A DNA stretch of 64,000 nt, taken from the NCBI RefSeq assembly GCF_023715405.1, contig NZ_JAMBOC010000005.1, positions 62,001-126,000 of the forward strand, written 5' to 3'. This DNA comes from Solibacillus isronensis (GTDB lineage: Bacteria > Bacillota > Bacilli > Bacillales_A > Planococcaceae). Each line of letters opens with the position of its first letter. Position 1 is the first letter of the stretch. A model generated the notes under the pieces. That model saw nothing but the letters and a program-made list of their open reading frames with translations. It was not told the origin of the DNA and did no database searches. Made by a program: the position numbers and the translations under genes. Positions 46,181 to 55,169 of this stretch are shown here, in pieces.

Positions 46181-47329
46181 TTGAGATTATTTAAAGAAAA
46201 ATTAGCATGGGCTGCTCCTATTGCTGTTATATTAATCATTGCACTATTTTCGGTAAACTTATTTGCACAAGGAAATCCGCAAGTAAAAAATCTGCCGGTT
46301 GCTCTTATTGTTAACGATGAGGGACAACACGTTGAGATGGTTCTCGAGGCTGTGGAACAAATGAGTAAAGGTGTAGACGGTTCAGAACCAGTTATAGCAT
46401 TTACAAATGAGAAAGAAGAAAATATTGAATCACTATTTGCAGATAAAACGTATTATGCAGCACTTGTCATTCCTGAAGGTTACAATGACACACTACAAAA
46501 TGCACTAACAAATAATCAAGCTGCCAAACTGCAAATATATATTAACCAAGGCTTTAATATGACAGGTGCAAACTTTGCAAAAACAGCTTTAAACAGCTTT
46601 GTATCTGGAGTGAACGACCAATATTCCGCAAACTTTTCAGCACAGCTTGGTACTGAAAAAATTGATGCAACGCAAGCTTCCATTTTAGTAAATCCAATTG
46701 TTGCTGAAGAAAAAATATACAATCCTATTACAGCTTCTACTGCAAACGGTAGTGCCCCAACTTTATTGGCAGTACCTGCATGGGTAGGTGCGTTAATCGG
46801 TGGATTCATTGTATTTTTAGCAACATCAAGCATCTTTAAGAAAGAGCTGTTAACACGTAAACAAACATTAGGCCTAATTGGCGGGCAAGTTTTATTCGGC
46901 ATAATTATTGCCCTATTTTCAGGCTTCACTGTTGCAACACTTGCACAGATCGCAGGTATTAATATGCCAAGCTACTTCCTGGTGGCTTTCTTTGTATCAT
47001 TTGCAGCATTCTGTTTCTATTTATTAGTATCGGCAATTACCGCATGGATTGGCAAACCAGCTATTACATTATTCATGGTTGTCATGCTTTTAGGTATGGG
47101 TGTTCTTATGACACCACAGGAAATGCTTCCAAGTTTCTTCGTAAACTTCATTCGTCCATGGGTACCAATTCGCTTTGCTTCTGAAGGTTTACGGGAAATT
47201 TTCTACTTCGGCAGCGGATTCTACACAGGCGCTTCCTTCAACACAATTTTAGGAATTGGTATTGCAGGGTTAGTAATTTTCTTACTTTCTATCTTCAAAC
47301 CGGTAAAAGTAAAAAAACAACAGAACTAA
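46181..47329 (+). CDS. YhgE/Pip-type ABC-2 permease-like membrane protein
   Basis: The 382-residue protein has one N-terminal transmembrane helix (about 10-30), a large extracellular domain (about 35-195, NLPVALIVNDEGQHVEMV... FADKTYYAALVIPEGYND) and five or six C-terminal helices. This is the half-size YhgE/ABC-2 layout often controlled by a divergent TetR gene in resistance loci. The start is TTG behind AAAGGATG. A strong terminator follows. No ATP-binding subunit is encoded nearby. Confidence 0.82.
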   Translation: MRLFKEKLAWAAPIAVILIIALFSVNLFAQGNPQVKNLPVALIVNDEGQHVEMVLEAVEQMSKGVDGSEPVIAFTNEKEENIESLFADKTYYAALVIPEGYNDTLQNALTNNQAAKLQIYINQGFNMTGANFAKTALNSFVSGVNDQYSANFSAQLGTEKIDATQASILVNPIVAEEKIYNPITASTANGSAPTLLAVPAWVGALIGGFIVFLATSSIFKKELLTRKQTLGLIGGQVLFGIIIALFSGFTVATLAQIAGINMPSYFLVAFFVSFAAFCFYLLVSAITAWIGKPAITLFMVVMLLGMGVLMTPQEMLPSFFVNFIRPWVPIRFASEGLREIFYFGSGFYTGASFNTILGIGIAGLVIFLLSIFKPVKVKKQQN

Positions 47330-47334
47330 CACAT

Positions 47335-47376
47335 TAAAAAACGTTATTTTGCATTCAGTGCAAAATAACGTTTTTT
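47335..47376 (+). terminator. Terminator after the YhgE-type gene
   Basis: An 18-bp perfect stem, AAAAAACGTTATTTTGCA and its complement, has a five-base loop. Confidence 0.93.
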
Positions 47377-47516
47377 ATTTAACTTCTTTTAGATAAGCCC
47401 GATATATATTTCAATATTTTAACTTTTTTGGTTTTATTGCGAAAAAAGGTCATCACCATACGTTATATATAATGTAAAAGCTTTTGCAGTAACAATACTA
47501 TAAAAAGGAGAACGAT

Positions 47517-48080
47517 ATGAAGATTGATGAGCAAAATTTTATAAAATATCTTCAAGCCGGCAAAGAACATGCTCTTGATTACGTAATCGACCACTATCTT
47601 CCATTAATAAAAGGTGTTGTTTTAAAAATTTTAGGTCCGCTAGACATTAATGAAAGCCCAAAGGAATGCTGTAACGATATTCTATTATCTATTTGGAAAA
47701 ATGCAAAAAAGTTCCATGGCGATGCAGCTGATTTTAAGAAATGGGTTTGCGTTATTGCTAAATATAAAGCAATCGATTATTACCGGATGGAAATGAAGAA
47801 AAAAGAAAGCCCTTCTTTGAACATAGAACTGACACTGGCCGAATCCATAATGTATGAAAACTCCTTCCTGGAAGAACAGGAGGAAATTCAGGTAATCATC
47901 TCTAGTTTAAAGCCCGTCGATCAGAAAATTTTTATAATGAGATACTTGTTAGACTTTGATACAGAAGAAATTGCTCGTCAGTTGGAGATGACAAAATCGG
48001 CAATAGATAACCGCCTTTACCATGGTCGAAAAAAACTAAAAAAAGATTTAGGGGGTATGCCCATTGAAAAATCTGTTTAA
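47517..48080 (+). CDS. ECF-type RNA polymerase sigma factor
   Basis: The 187-residue protein has sigma region 2 (CCNDILLSIWKNAKKFHGDAADFKKWVCVIAKYKAIDYYR) and region 4 (ISSLKPVDQKIFIMRYLLDFDTEEIARQLEMTKSAIDNRLYHGRKKL), with regions 1 and 3 absent. It is followed by an overlapping gene for a membrane protein with an N-terminal cytoplasmic tail, the usual sigma/anti-sigma pair. The RBS is AAGGAG. The regulon is unknown. Confidence 0.9.
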   Translation: MKIDEQNFIKYLQAGKEHALDYVIDHYLPLIKGVVLKILGPLDINESPKECCNDILLSIWKNAKKFHGDAADFKKWVCVIAKYKAIDYYRMEMKKKESPSLNIELTLAESIMYENSFLEEQEEIQVIISSLKPVDQKIFIMRYLLDFDTEEIARQLEMTKSAIDNRLYHGRKKLKKDLGGMPIEKSV

Positions 48081-49146
48081 ACACTTTAATGATATTGACA
48101 TTGATGTAAATGAATTTGAAGAAGCTGATGTAACAGAATTCGAAAAGGCTCAGTTTAAAAGAGACTTGAAAAGACAAGTATCCAAAACAAAAAACAGAAA
48201 GTGGATGAAAGGAGTTGCGGCTGTCTGCCTTTCGCTCGGTATCGGTACCGCATCACTTATAGGTCTGTCCTATACCACCTTTGCTCATGATATTCCGATA
48301 GTAAACAGTATTATCAAACTCTTCTCGACCAAGGACAAGATAATTTCAGGCTATGAGGAGTTTGCGGATCAGCAGCATCTTGTAGCAGAAAGCAATGGCA
48401 CAACGATTACGGTAAATGAAAGCTTATTTGACAGTAAAAAGTTTTTAGTTGGCTATTATATCGAAACAGACAGAGATTTAGGTGAGCATCCGGAAATAGA
48501 AACTACATTTAAAGTGGATGGTCGTGAGCATGCCCTCTTTCATACAGAGCATATAATTGAAAAGGTCGGACCAAACAAATATGCCGGCTTAACAACAGCA
48601 ATTCTGAACTTATCTAATCAATTGGAACAGGCGAATTTCGAATTCCACATTAGCAGTCTTTCCAATCGGGACACAAAAGAAATGGTTCAAGGTAGTTGGG
48701 ATTTTGAAATAGATGCCAAAGCTACTGAGAATAAAGTTCAAATTGTGGAAGCACCTGCATCAAAAAAAGCTGATCTAGGTATTAAAATAAATGAAGTTAT
48801 ATACACACCGATCTCCTTTATCGTCAATTATACAGAAACGCAAAAAAATGAGATGTTAAAAGAGAAATGGGACGTTATTTCTTCCGATTTAAATGTAAAG
48901 GATAATTTAGGCAATACGTATACATCAAGGTTAACAGGCGGCACAGGAAACGGGCAGGGGTTTATGGAATATGTATTCACATATGAAAAACTACACCCGG
49001 ATGCCAAAACTTTAATATTCACTCCCATATTCAAATTGATGGAGGCGGAAATCGATGAAAACGGCGTAAAATGGGTAAATCCTGATAGCGATTTAAAAAT
49101 GGAAATAATCGAACTTAGTGATATTATTATTAAAATTCCTAAGTAA
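48064..49146 (+). CDS. Membrane anti-sigma factor, DUF4179 family
   Basis: The 360-residue protein has a cytoplasmic N-terminus (1-48) rich in acidic residues, one transmembrane helix (about 49-68, GVAAVCLSLGIGTASLIGLSYTT) and an extracellular DUF4179 domain. It starts at TTG behind GGGGG and overlaps the sigma gene by 17 bases, so the two are coupled. By analogy it holds the sigma factor inactive until an external signal is sensed; the signal is unknown. Confidence 0.85.
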   Translation: MKNLFKHFNDIDIDVNEFEEADVTEFEKAQFKRDLKRQVSKTKNRKWMKGVAAVCLSLGIGTASLIGLSYTTFAHDIPIVNSIIKLFSTKDKIISGYEEFADQQHLVAESNGTTITVNESLFDSKKFLVGYYIETDRDLGEHPEIETTFKVDGREHALFHTEHIIEKVGPNKYAGLTTAILNLSNQLEQANFEFHISSLSNRDTKEMVQGSWDFEIDAKATENKVQIVEAPASKKADLGIKINEVIYTPISFIVNYTETQKNEMLKEKWDVISSDLNVKDNLGNTYTSRLTGGTGNGQGFMEYVFTYEKLHPDAKTLIFTPIFKLMEAEIDENGVKWVNPDSDLKMEIIELSDIIIKIPK

Positions 49147-49211
49147 TACGTCATCTAAAATGAATAACCTGCCTAGATCTCCTTGGATTTAGGGAGAAAC
49201 GCAACCAATAG

Positions 49212-49247
49212 AAAAGCCAAAACGTAGAATTAACGTTTTGGCTTTTT
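49212..49247. terminator. Terminator between the DUF4179 and symporter genes
   Basis: The stem AAAAGCCAAAACGT/ACGTTTTGGCTTTT has T5 on the plus strand and T4 on the minus strand. It lies between convergent genes. Confidence 0.88.
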
Positions 49248-49295
49248 GAATATTAGTGATTTTGTAATAAAACATTGAACTGCGCTCTCAATATT

Positions 49296-50963
49296 TTATT
49301 CCTTCGATGATCCGTCATTTAAATAAACTTCGCCGTCTTTATAAACCATTTGTTCTGGATAACGCAGGTTTATAACTGCATCTTGAAGTTCTTGTGAAGG
49401 AGCCCGTGTTGAAAGCGAAACAATAATATTAGTAGCGAAAGCAGCAATTGCTCCGAAAACACCAGCACCAGTATCAATAATGCCTAATACCGTAAAGCCA
49501 CCGTATTTCGCACTGAAGATATAAATAAGTGTTACCGCTAAGCCGACAAGCATTCCCGCTATTGTTCCTTTTGCATTCGCACGCTTCCACCATACACCTA
49601 AAACGAGTGCCGGGAAGAAGGTACCAGTAGCAAGCGCGAATGCCCATGCAACAATTTGAGTAATGGCACCAGGAGGGTTTAATGCAATAATCCCAGCTAA
49701 TAGTGTTGCAACAACAATTGAAATACGTCCTATTAACAGGCGTTTTTGCTCAGATGCTTGTGGATTGATGATGCGGTAATAAATATCATGTGCAAATGAT
49801 GAGGATATAGAAATCATTAAACCACCAGCTGTAGATAACGCTGCCGCCATTGCGCCTGCCGCCACGAGTCCAATAACGAATACACCTAGATTTGCGATTT
49901 CAGGTGTAGCCATTACGACAATATCGTTGGCAATTTGCAGTTCTGGCCATTGAAGAATGCCATCACCATTTGCATCGGCTATTCCCAATTTTCCAGTATC
50001 AATCCATGATTGAGTCCAAGCAGGTAGTTCAGCAATTTTATTACCAGCAACTTCCGTCATTAATATAAAACGAGCAAAAGCTGCATAAGCTGGTGCGCTA
50101 AAATATAAAAGTCCGATAAAAACTAATGCCCAAGCCCCTGACCAACGAGCAGCCTTCATAGTACCTACTGTATAAAATCGTACGATTACATGTGGAAGTC
50201 CAGCTGTACCACACATTAATGTAAACATAAGAGCTAAAAACTGCCACTTGGTTCCGTTGGTGAAAGGTGCAAAATACTCAGAAATTCCAAGTTCCCGGTC
50301 GAGTTCACCCATTTTCGTTAAAATTTCACCATACGAAATCCATGGTAAAGGGTTACTAGTCAAATGTAATGACATAAAAATTACAGGTACTAAATATGCA
50401 ATAATTAAAATGATGTATTGTGCTACTTGAGTCCAAGTGATACCTTTCATACCACCAAATGCAGCATAAAATGCAATAAGTACAACGCCGATCATTGTTC
50501 CTATTTTCGCATCAATTTCAAAGAGGCGCCCGATTACTACACCAGAACCCGATAGCTGACCGATTGAATACGTGAAGCTTATAATAATTGTACATAAAGC
50601 TGCTATTATTAGTGCTGCTTTACTATTAAAACGGTCTCCGATAAATTCAGGCACGGTATAACGGCCAAATTTACGCAGCTGCGGTGCAAGTAATATCGTT
50701 AAAAATAAATATCCGCCAGTCCATCCCATAATATAAGCCAATCCATCATAGCCAAGTAACATGATCGTACCAGCCATCCCGATAAAGGATGCTGCACTCA
50801 TCCAGTCTGCCCCAATTGCCATCCCATTAAAAATTGGTGGCACTCCACGACCAGCAACATAGAAGTCAGATGTTTGTTTAGCAGTATTATAAACCGCAAT
50901 CCAAATATATAAAGCAAATGTAGCCAATATAATTAACATTGAAACTATAAATTGAGTATCCAT
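49296..50963 (-). CDS. Sodium:solute symporter large subunit (VC_2705-type, acetate-permease-like)
   Basis: The 555-residue SSS-family protein has about thirteen membrane segments. The region IGADWMSAASFIGMAGTIMLLGYDGLAYIMGWTGGYL and GLMISISSS-like GGLMISISSSFAHDIYY contain the sodium-site residues of the family. It resembles ActP-type acetate permeases and belongs to the branch that is always accompanied by a DUF4212 small subunit, which is encoded 16 bases upstream. Substrate not determined. Confidence 0.88.
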   Translation of the reverse strand: MDTQFIVSMLIILATFALYIWIAVYNTAKQTSDFYVAGRGVPPIFNGMAIGADWMSAASFIGMAGTIMLLGYDGLAYIMGWTGGYLFLTILLAPQLRKFGRYTVPEFIGDRFNSKAALIIAALCTIIISFTYSIGQLSGSGVVIGRLFEIDAKIGTMIGVVLIAFYAAFGGMKGITWTQVAQYIILIIAYLVPVIFMSLHLTSNPLPWISYGEILTKMGELDRELGISEYFAPFTNGTKWQFLALMFTLMCGTAGLPHVIVRFYTVGTMKAARWSGAWALVFIGLLYFSAPAYAAFARFILMTEVAGNKIAELPAWTQSWIDTGKLGIADANGDGILQWPELQIANDIVVMATPEIANLGVFVIGLVAAGAMAAALSTAGGLMISISSSFAHDIYYRIINPQASEQKRLLIGRISIVVATLLAGIIALNPPGAITQIVAWAFALATGTFFPALVLGVWWKRANAKGTIAGMLVGLAVTLIYIFSAKYGGFTVLGIIDTGAGVFGAIAAFATNIIVSLSTRAPSQELQDAVINLRYPEQMVYKDGEVYLNDGSSKE

Positions 50964-50979
50964 AAATTACCCCCTTCCA

Positions 50980-51282
50980 TTAGTGATTTATCATATTGTT
51001 TGCGCCAATTTCTTCATTTCGCGCTTCACTGATCCCATACTTTTTATCGATTTTGTCTCCAACGATCGCATTTACAAACAGTAAAACAATGAAAGTAAAT
51101 AAAGCTCCAATTGCCCCCATAAAATAGTGGAACGGGAATCCCAAAAATTGAACATCAGTTAACGAGTCTGCAAGCGCTACCATAACAAAAGACACTAAAA
51201 ACCAAATTGCAAAATAAATAGCCATGTACGTATTTTTCTCACGGAAATAGGCATCAGCAACTTTTTTGTCGATTTTTTTCAT
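50980..51282 (-). CDS. Sodium:solute symporter small subunit, DUF4212 family
   Basis: The 100-residue protein has two transmembrane segments (about 20-42 and 52-74), begins KKIDKKVADAYFREKNTYMAIYFAIWFLVSF and has the family segment FLGFPFHYFMGAIGALFTFIVLLFVNA. It is the obligate partner of the large symporter subunit that follows at 16 bases. The RBS is AGAAGG. Confidence 0.88.
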   Translation of the reverse strand: MKKIDKKVADAYFREKNTYMAIYFAIWFLVSFVMVALADSLTDVQFLGFPFHYFMGAIGALFTFIVLLFVNAIVGDKIDKKYGISEARNEEIGANNMINH

Positions 51283-51305
51283 CTAGACCTTCTTTCTTCA
51301 AATTT

Positions 51306-51482
51306 TTATCGTAAATCTAAAATAAAAAGAATTGTTTCCTTTAAAGGAAGCGGTACTAAAATCACCTTAACAACCATTAAAATAATAAGTCCTATTATAG
51401 GAAAGGTGAGAGCGATGAAACGTTTTTTGATTAGTCCATAAGCAAGACAGCAAATGGAGATAAGAATAATGAATAGAAGCAA
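51306..51482 (-). CDS. 58-residue small membrane protein upstream of the DUF4212 symporter
   Basis: This open frame is too short for most callers. It begins TTG-CTT-CTA six bases after AGGGGG and encodes two hydrophobic segments, MLLFIILISICCLAYGLIK and FIALTFPIIGLIILMVVKVILV, separated by a KKR positive turn, ending ILDLR. It stops 23 bases before the DUF4212 start on the same strand, so it would be the first or second gene of the symporter operon. I do not recognise a family. Confidence 0.62.
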   Translation of the reverse strand: MLLFIILISICCLAYGLIKKRFIALTFPIIGLIILMVVKVILVPLPLKETILFILDLR

Positions 51483-51593
51483 CTAATTCCCCCTATGTCT
51501 CCAAGTTTTTTTTTTAATGTATGTTAAAAAGGTCCAGGATAAAACGACTATAGAATAAAAAATTATTTGAGTAGGGATAACTAAAACAGACAA
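51483..51593 (-). CDS. Possible 36-residue single-helix membrane peptide
   Basis: A TTG frame encodes MSVLVIPTQIIFYSIVVLSW followed by TFLTYIKKKTWRHRGN, one hydrophobic helix with a strongly basic tail, and its TAG abuts the TTG of the next small gene. The composition looks protein-like, but no ribosome site precedes the start, so the call is weak. Confidence 0.35.
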   Translation of the reverse strand: MSVLVIPTQIIFYSIVVLSWTFLTYIKKKTWRHRGN

Positions 51594-51639
51594 GCATCAA
51601 AAATTAAACACAGAATACATAATTATTAAAGATTCCACG

Positions 51640-51671
51640 GTTTACTATGTTATATTGGAATAGTAGTAAAC
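51640..51671. promoter_or_regulatory. Inverted repeat upstream of the symporter operon
   Basis: GTTTACTA and TAGTAAAC are separated by 16 bases. The half-site resembles the palindrome at 36084-36100 (TTTACTATCATAGTAAA). A shared operator is possible; the regulator is unknown. Confidence 0.35.
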
Positions 51672-51685
51672 GACCAACATATTTT

Positions 51686-51808
51686 TGACATCGACAATGT
51701 TAATTTAAGATTGTTAAATAAGCATTATTGGGTGCCAAACCCATTAGAGTTCTTCAGGAACAAAGAATTCTACCGCAGCATCTCCAAGTGAGATGCTGCC
51801 TTTTTTTG
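51686..51808 (+). ncRNA. Possible structured small RNA ending in an intrinsic terminator
   Basis: A TTGACA at 51686-51691 with a poor -10 precedes a segment with three consecutive hairpins: GGGT-GCCAA-ACCC, GTTC-TTCAG-GAAC and a terminator with stem GCAGCATCTC/GAGATGCTGC followed by T7. No plus-strand open frame lies upstream of the terminator to account for it. A cis-regulatory leader is unlikely because the next plus-strand gene begins 2.2 kb away. The coordinates of the 5' end are a guess. Confidence 0.45.
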
Positions 51809-51840
51809 TTGCAAAACAATTTACATTCGATCAACATACT

Positions 51841-51880
51841 AAAAAGCTTAGAGGATAGTAACTAATCCTCTAAGCTTTTT
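51841..51880 (-). terminator. Terminator after the sulfatase gene
   Basis: The stem AAAAAGCTTAGAGGAT with its complement has T5 on the minus strand. It lies 40 bases past the sulfatase stop. Confidence 0.88.
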
Positions 51881-51919
51881 CATGTCATTTTTTTCACACC
51901 AATAAACAACGGCTTTTTA

Positions 51920-53716
51920 TTAATCCCCGCTATTTTCCAAACATGAAACAGTACCGTTCGTTGGTGTCAGCCTTTTTTGTTCCCGCTGTTCTTCCAGGAG
52001 ATTCATCATTAATGATTGAATCAATTTTGTTACAATATTTGCGTGGATAGGATTTGCAAGATTTTTTCTTTCAAGAGGATCCTTCGTAAGATTATACAGT
52101 TCATATTGTTCAGGAACAGAAACTGTTTTCGTTACGATTTTTGACATAGAAACAGTGATCTCTTCATTAACAGGAGTTTGACTTTGAATTTCTGTTACTT
52201 GATCTTCTACTCCTGGGTCACTCCAAAATTGCGGATTATCGAAGTATCTTGAAAACTTCCAAAGCTCCCTTTCCCTATTTTGACCTGTTGGAAGATACGC
52301 AATGACAGATTCAATATGGTTTGGCTGGACAACAGAATTATAAGGCTGGCCGGAAATACTAGTCTGAGATAATCCTCTCGTTACATCATCATCTGTCATA
52401 AAATAAATCGGCTCATTTGCCCGTAGGAAAGCTTCATCCCCATAGAGAAGCGGCGTTAAATTTCTTCCTACAGGTGGATGTACTTCAGTATGATTTTTCC
52501 TTAACTCCTGTTGAATTTTGTTTACGTCAATTTTGGCTAATCCTAAAAGAGTTGGCAGAATATCTACATGACTAGTCAACATATCCGCAGTTTGCCTATT
52601 TGGAAACAATTTTGGATTATGAACGATAAATGGTACATGAGTCGCTTCTTCGTATGCGTTATACCACTTTTGAAATAATCCGCCGTGAGCACCTAATAAA
52701 TCTCCATGATCAGAAGTAAAAATGATAATTGTATTATCATAAAATTTGCTGGATTTTAGTTTATTGTATACCTTCCCCATTTCTTGATCGACTTTTTTAT
52801 GAAGGGAGAAATAAAGCTGACGATAAAAAAGACTATCTCTTGTTGGCTGGAAGGCTTTGTGGTAAGTCTCTTTGTAGCTTTGTTGTGCAGCTGGCTTTGT
52901 GTGCAATAATTCATCCGCTGTAGGAGCAGGTGGAATAATAGGAACAGAAGGGTCTACTTCAAAATTGAATAACGGATGGTATTCAGTTGTTTCTCCGAAC
53001 AACGTAATATCATGTGGATTTAAAAATGAAGATACAATTAACCAAGGTTGACTTTGATTAACACTATCCGCTTCGAGTGAATGAAGTAACTCAACTACTT
53101 CCCTTGAGTACACTTCATCACGACCACTTGTTCCAATGCCAGCAGATGAAGCAGAGTTACGAGGATTGGATCCATGAGGTTCTGGACCAAGCCAGCCTGA
53201 AAAGCCAAATTCATTTAGACGCTCAGATTCCAAGTAAAACTTTTCAAGATTTCGGTCAGGAATACCTGTATTTGGATCGTAACTAGGCAATGCATTTTGA
53301 GTTCCAGGAATCAAAATGTCCTGAGGACTCACATGCCATTTCCCCTTCCAAAATGTACGGTAGCCTGCCGCACGAAAATAGTCCCCAAAAGTAGGAACTG
53401 TATTAGAATCTAGCCAGAATACGTCCGGTTCAAATGAAGACGCAGCAGCCCCAGTTGTTTTAGTTAGCCCATGTAATGATGGGTATTGTCCCGTATACAG
53501 TGTTGCTCTACTCGGTGAGCATGCAGTGCTTCCAACGTAATGGTTTAAAAATTCCATTCCATTTTCCCGTAATAATTCCTGTGTCTTTAAATTTTCTTTA
53601 CGCCATTTCTTTAGTTCCTTATTTTCGTAAACTGTCGGAAATCGTTGTTCATCCACTATAAAGATAAGGAAATTAGGTTTTGTTCCTTCTATGTTCTCCT
53701 CTTTCTGCAATCCCAA
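51920..53716 (-). CDS. Sulfatase (alkaline-phosphatase-like fold), cysteine type
   Basis: The protein of about 598 residues carries the sulfatase signature GSTACSPSRATLYTGQYPS, whose cysteine would be converted to formylglycine, and later metal-binding VDEQ and FTSDHGDLLGAHG motifs. It has no signal peptide, so it appears cytoplasmic. I use the TTG behind AAGGGGG; the longest frame adds 23 residues without a site. The substrate is unknown. It is a single gene with its own terminator, and no formylglycine-generating enzyme is in the window. Confidence 0.87.
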   Translation of the reverse strand: MGLQKEENIEGTKPNFLIFIVDEQRFPTVYENKELKKWRKENLKTQELLRENGMEFLNHYVGSTACSPSRATLYTGQYPSLHGLTKTTGAAASSFEPDVFWLDSNTVPTFGDYFRAAGYRTFWKGKWHVSPQDILIPGTQNALPSYDPNTGIPDRNLEKFYLESERLNEFGFSGWLGPEPHGSNPRNSASSAGIGTSGRDEVYSREVVELLHSLEADSVNQSQPWLIVSSFLNPHDITLFGETTEYHPLFNFEVDPSVPIIPPAPTADELLHTKPAAQQSYKETYHKAFQPTRDSLFYRQLYFSLHKKVDQEMGKVYNKLKSSKFYDNTIIIFTSDHGDLLGAHGGLFQKWYNAYEEATHVPFIVHNPKLFPNRQTADMLTSHVDILPTLLGLAKIDVNKIQQELRKNHTEVHPPVGRNLTPLLYGDEAFLRANEPIYFMTDDDVTRGLSQTSISGQPYNSVVQPNHIESVIAYLPTGQNRERELWKFSRYFDNPQFWSDPGVEDQVTEIQSQTPVNEEITVSMSKIVTKTVSVPEQYELYNLTKDPLERKNLANPIHANIVTKLIQSLMMNLLEEQREQKRLTPTNGTVSCLENSGD

Positions 53717-54076
53717 ATATTTTCCCCCTTGCGAACATGAATAATTAAAACATCTTATGTTTACAGGCTCGAAAATACCATACACTTTGAAGGGTATTAT
53801 TTAGAAAGATCCGTACCGAAACAAAGTTACAAAAACTGCATCTATTTAAGATTGCGGCAACGAATTGTAAAGGTTGTCCCTTTTCTTTCTATTAAGACAT
53901 CTTTGATGCGAATTATATATATATGTATTTCTAATTTCATGTTCATTTAGGAATATGTGACTATAAATATATAATAATAGAAATGCTATTGTCTTTAATT
54001 TCAGTATGTCCGTTTGTAATAATAATGACCGTTTCGGAAAAACTAGTTCAAAAAGCGATGATAGGAGTACCTAAAA
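53717..54076. other. Divergent intergenic region between the sulfatase and dimethylargininase-like genes
   Basis: About 360 AT-rich bases without a gene, including a short ATATATATAT run near 53930. No strong hairpin or recognisable operator. Confidence 0.35.
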
Positions 54077-54934
54077 GTGACAGAACGCCCAAACATAAAT
54101 CTCAAGACCTTTTGCATGAGTGAGTACGATGTTTTAAAAAAAGTACTTCTTTGTCAACCTCAATATATGGCGATTCGTGAGATAATTAATGAAACACAGG
54201 AGCATTTTAAGAAGGAAGGCATCCATATTGAACGCGCACTCGAGCAGCATGCTGAATTTGTTAGAATTCTACAGGAAAATAACGTCGATGTTATTTTATT
54301 ACCTTTTCATAAAAAATATCCTGAACAGGTCTTTACAAGGGATGTTGGTTTTACACTAGGACAAACAATTTTTGTTGCTAAAATGGCGACAGAAGTTCGC
54401 TCAGGAGAGGAAAACATTTTAAAGCAGTGGCTGGAGGACGAAGAAATCTCCTATTATAATTTAATCGAGGAACGAATTGAAGGCGGGGATGTTGTAATCG
54501 ATCAGAATACCATCTACGTGGGACTCAGTAATCGGACGGACGAAAAAGCTGTTGAACAATTACAGCGTCTATTAAATAATTTTAAGATCATTCCTATTCC
54601 ATTTAAAGAAAAATACTTGCATTTAGATTGTATATTTAATATCGTTTCCCCTGAAGTAGCCCTTATTTATAAAAATGCTTTAACACAAAAAGAAATTAAT
54701 TTTTTTGCAGCACGTTATGATTTAATTGAGGTTTCTGAAGAAGAGCAATTTCAATTAGGTACAAATGTATTGAGTATTGGCAACAAGCGGATATTAAGTC
54801 TGCCAGTTAATATTAATGTCAACAAACAGCTTCGAAATCGGGGCTTTCAGGTAATTGAAGTGGATATTACAGAAATTATTAAATCCGGCGGCTCGTTCCG
54901 CTGCTGCACCCTTCCTATCTTACGAGAAGCATAA
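54077..54934 (+). CDS. Dimethylarginine dimethylaminohydrolase-like amidinohydrolase
   Basis: The 285-residue protein has the guanidine-modifying fold. The residues of the catalytic set are in place: Asp in VFTRDVGFTLG, Glu/Asp in IEGGDVVID, His in KYLHLDCIFN and the nucleophilic Cys in GGSFRCCTLP. This layout is that of DDAH/arginine deiminase relatives, which hydrolyse (methyl)arginine to citrulline. The start is GTG behind AGGAG. It is not linked to other arginine-degradation genes. It abuts the possible left end of the rlmH-associated element. Confidence 0.82.
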   Translation: MTERPNINLKTFCMSEYDVLKKVLLCQPQYMAIREIINETQEHFKKEGIHIERALEQHAEFVRILQENNVDVILLPFHKKYPEQVFTRDVGFTLGQTIFVAKMATEVRSGEENILKQWLEDEEISYYNLIEERIEGGDVVIDQNTIYVGLSNRTDEKAVEQLQRLLNNFKIIPIPFKEKYLHLDCIFNIVSPEVALIYKNALTQKEINFFAARYDLIEVSEEEQFQLGTNVLSIGNKRILSLPVNINVNKQLRNRGFQVIEVDITEIIKSGGSFRCCTLPILREA

Positions 54935-55014
54935 ATAAAAATTACATTGGATCTGCAGTTGCATCTTTCGTGAAACTGCCTCCAACTAAAGAAAACCTTC
55001 TTTCACAAAATTTA

Positions 55015-55068
55015 TAAACCGCACTTACTTATGATGCGGATCTACGTAATATGGTTAAGTGCGGTTTA
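55015..55068 (+). terminator. Inverted repeat after the dimethylargininase-like gene, at the cassette junction
   Basis: The 13-bp perfect arms TAAACCGCACTTA and TAAGTGCGGTTTA are separated by 28 bases. It can serve as a terminator for the plus-strand gene at 54077-54934, but the loop also carries the extension of the rlmH 3'-end repeat, and SCC ends are known to bear inverted repeats. Confidence 0.5.
55016..55039 (-). repeat. Second copy of the rlmH 3'-end sequence (attL/attR-like)
   Basis: This 24-base segment is identical to 60432-60455 except at one base and has the same orientation. On the minus strand it contains CATCATAAGTAAGTGCGG, matching the rlmH end where CAT-AAG-TAA are the last codons. 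It is the outer boundary of the proposed cassette. Confidence 0.85.
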
Positions 55069-55169
55069 AATTTCAATCAGATCTTCTAAAACAAAAAGTA
55101 GATGCGCTGTAGTAAATAAAAATAAATCCCTTGCATGCAGCCACAAGGGATTTGCTATTATTTATTTTA

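Noticed and set aside
53717..54076. Further rlmH-type att copy marking a larger composite cassette that would include the sulfatase and symporter genes
   Set aside because: Reading through 43-55 kb by eye I found no other close match to the 24-bp repeat; a computed search could still find a degenerate one.
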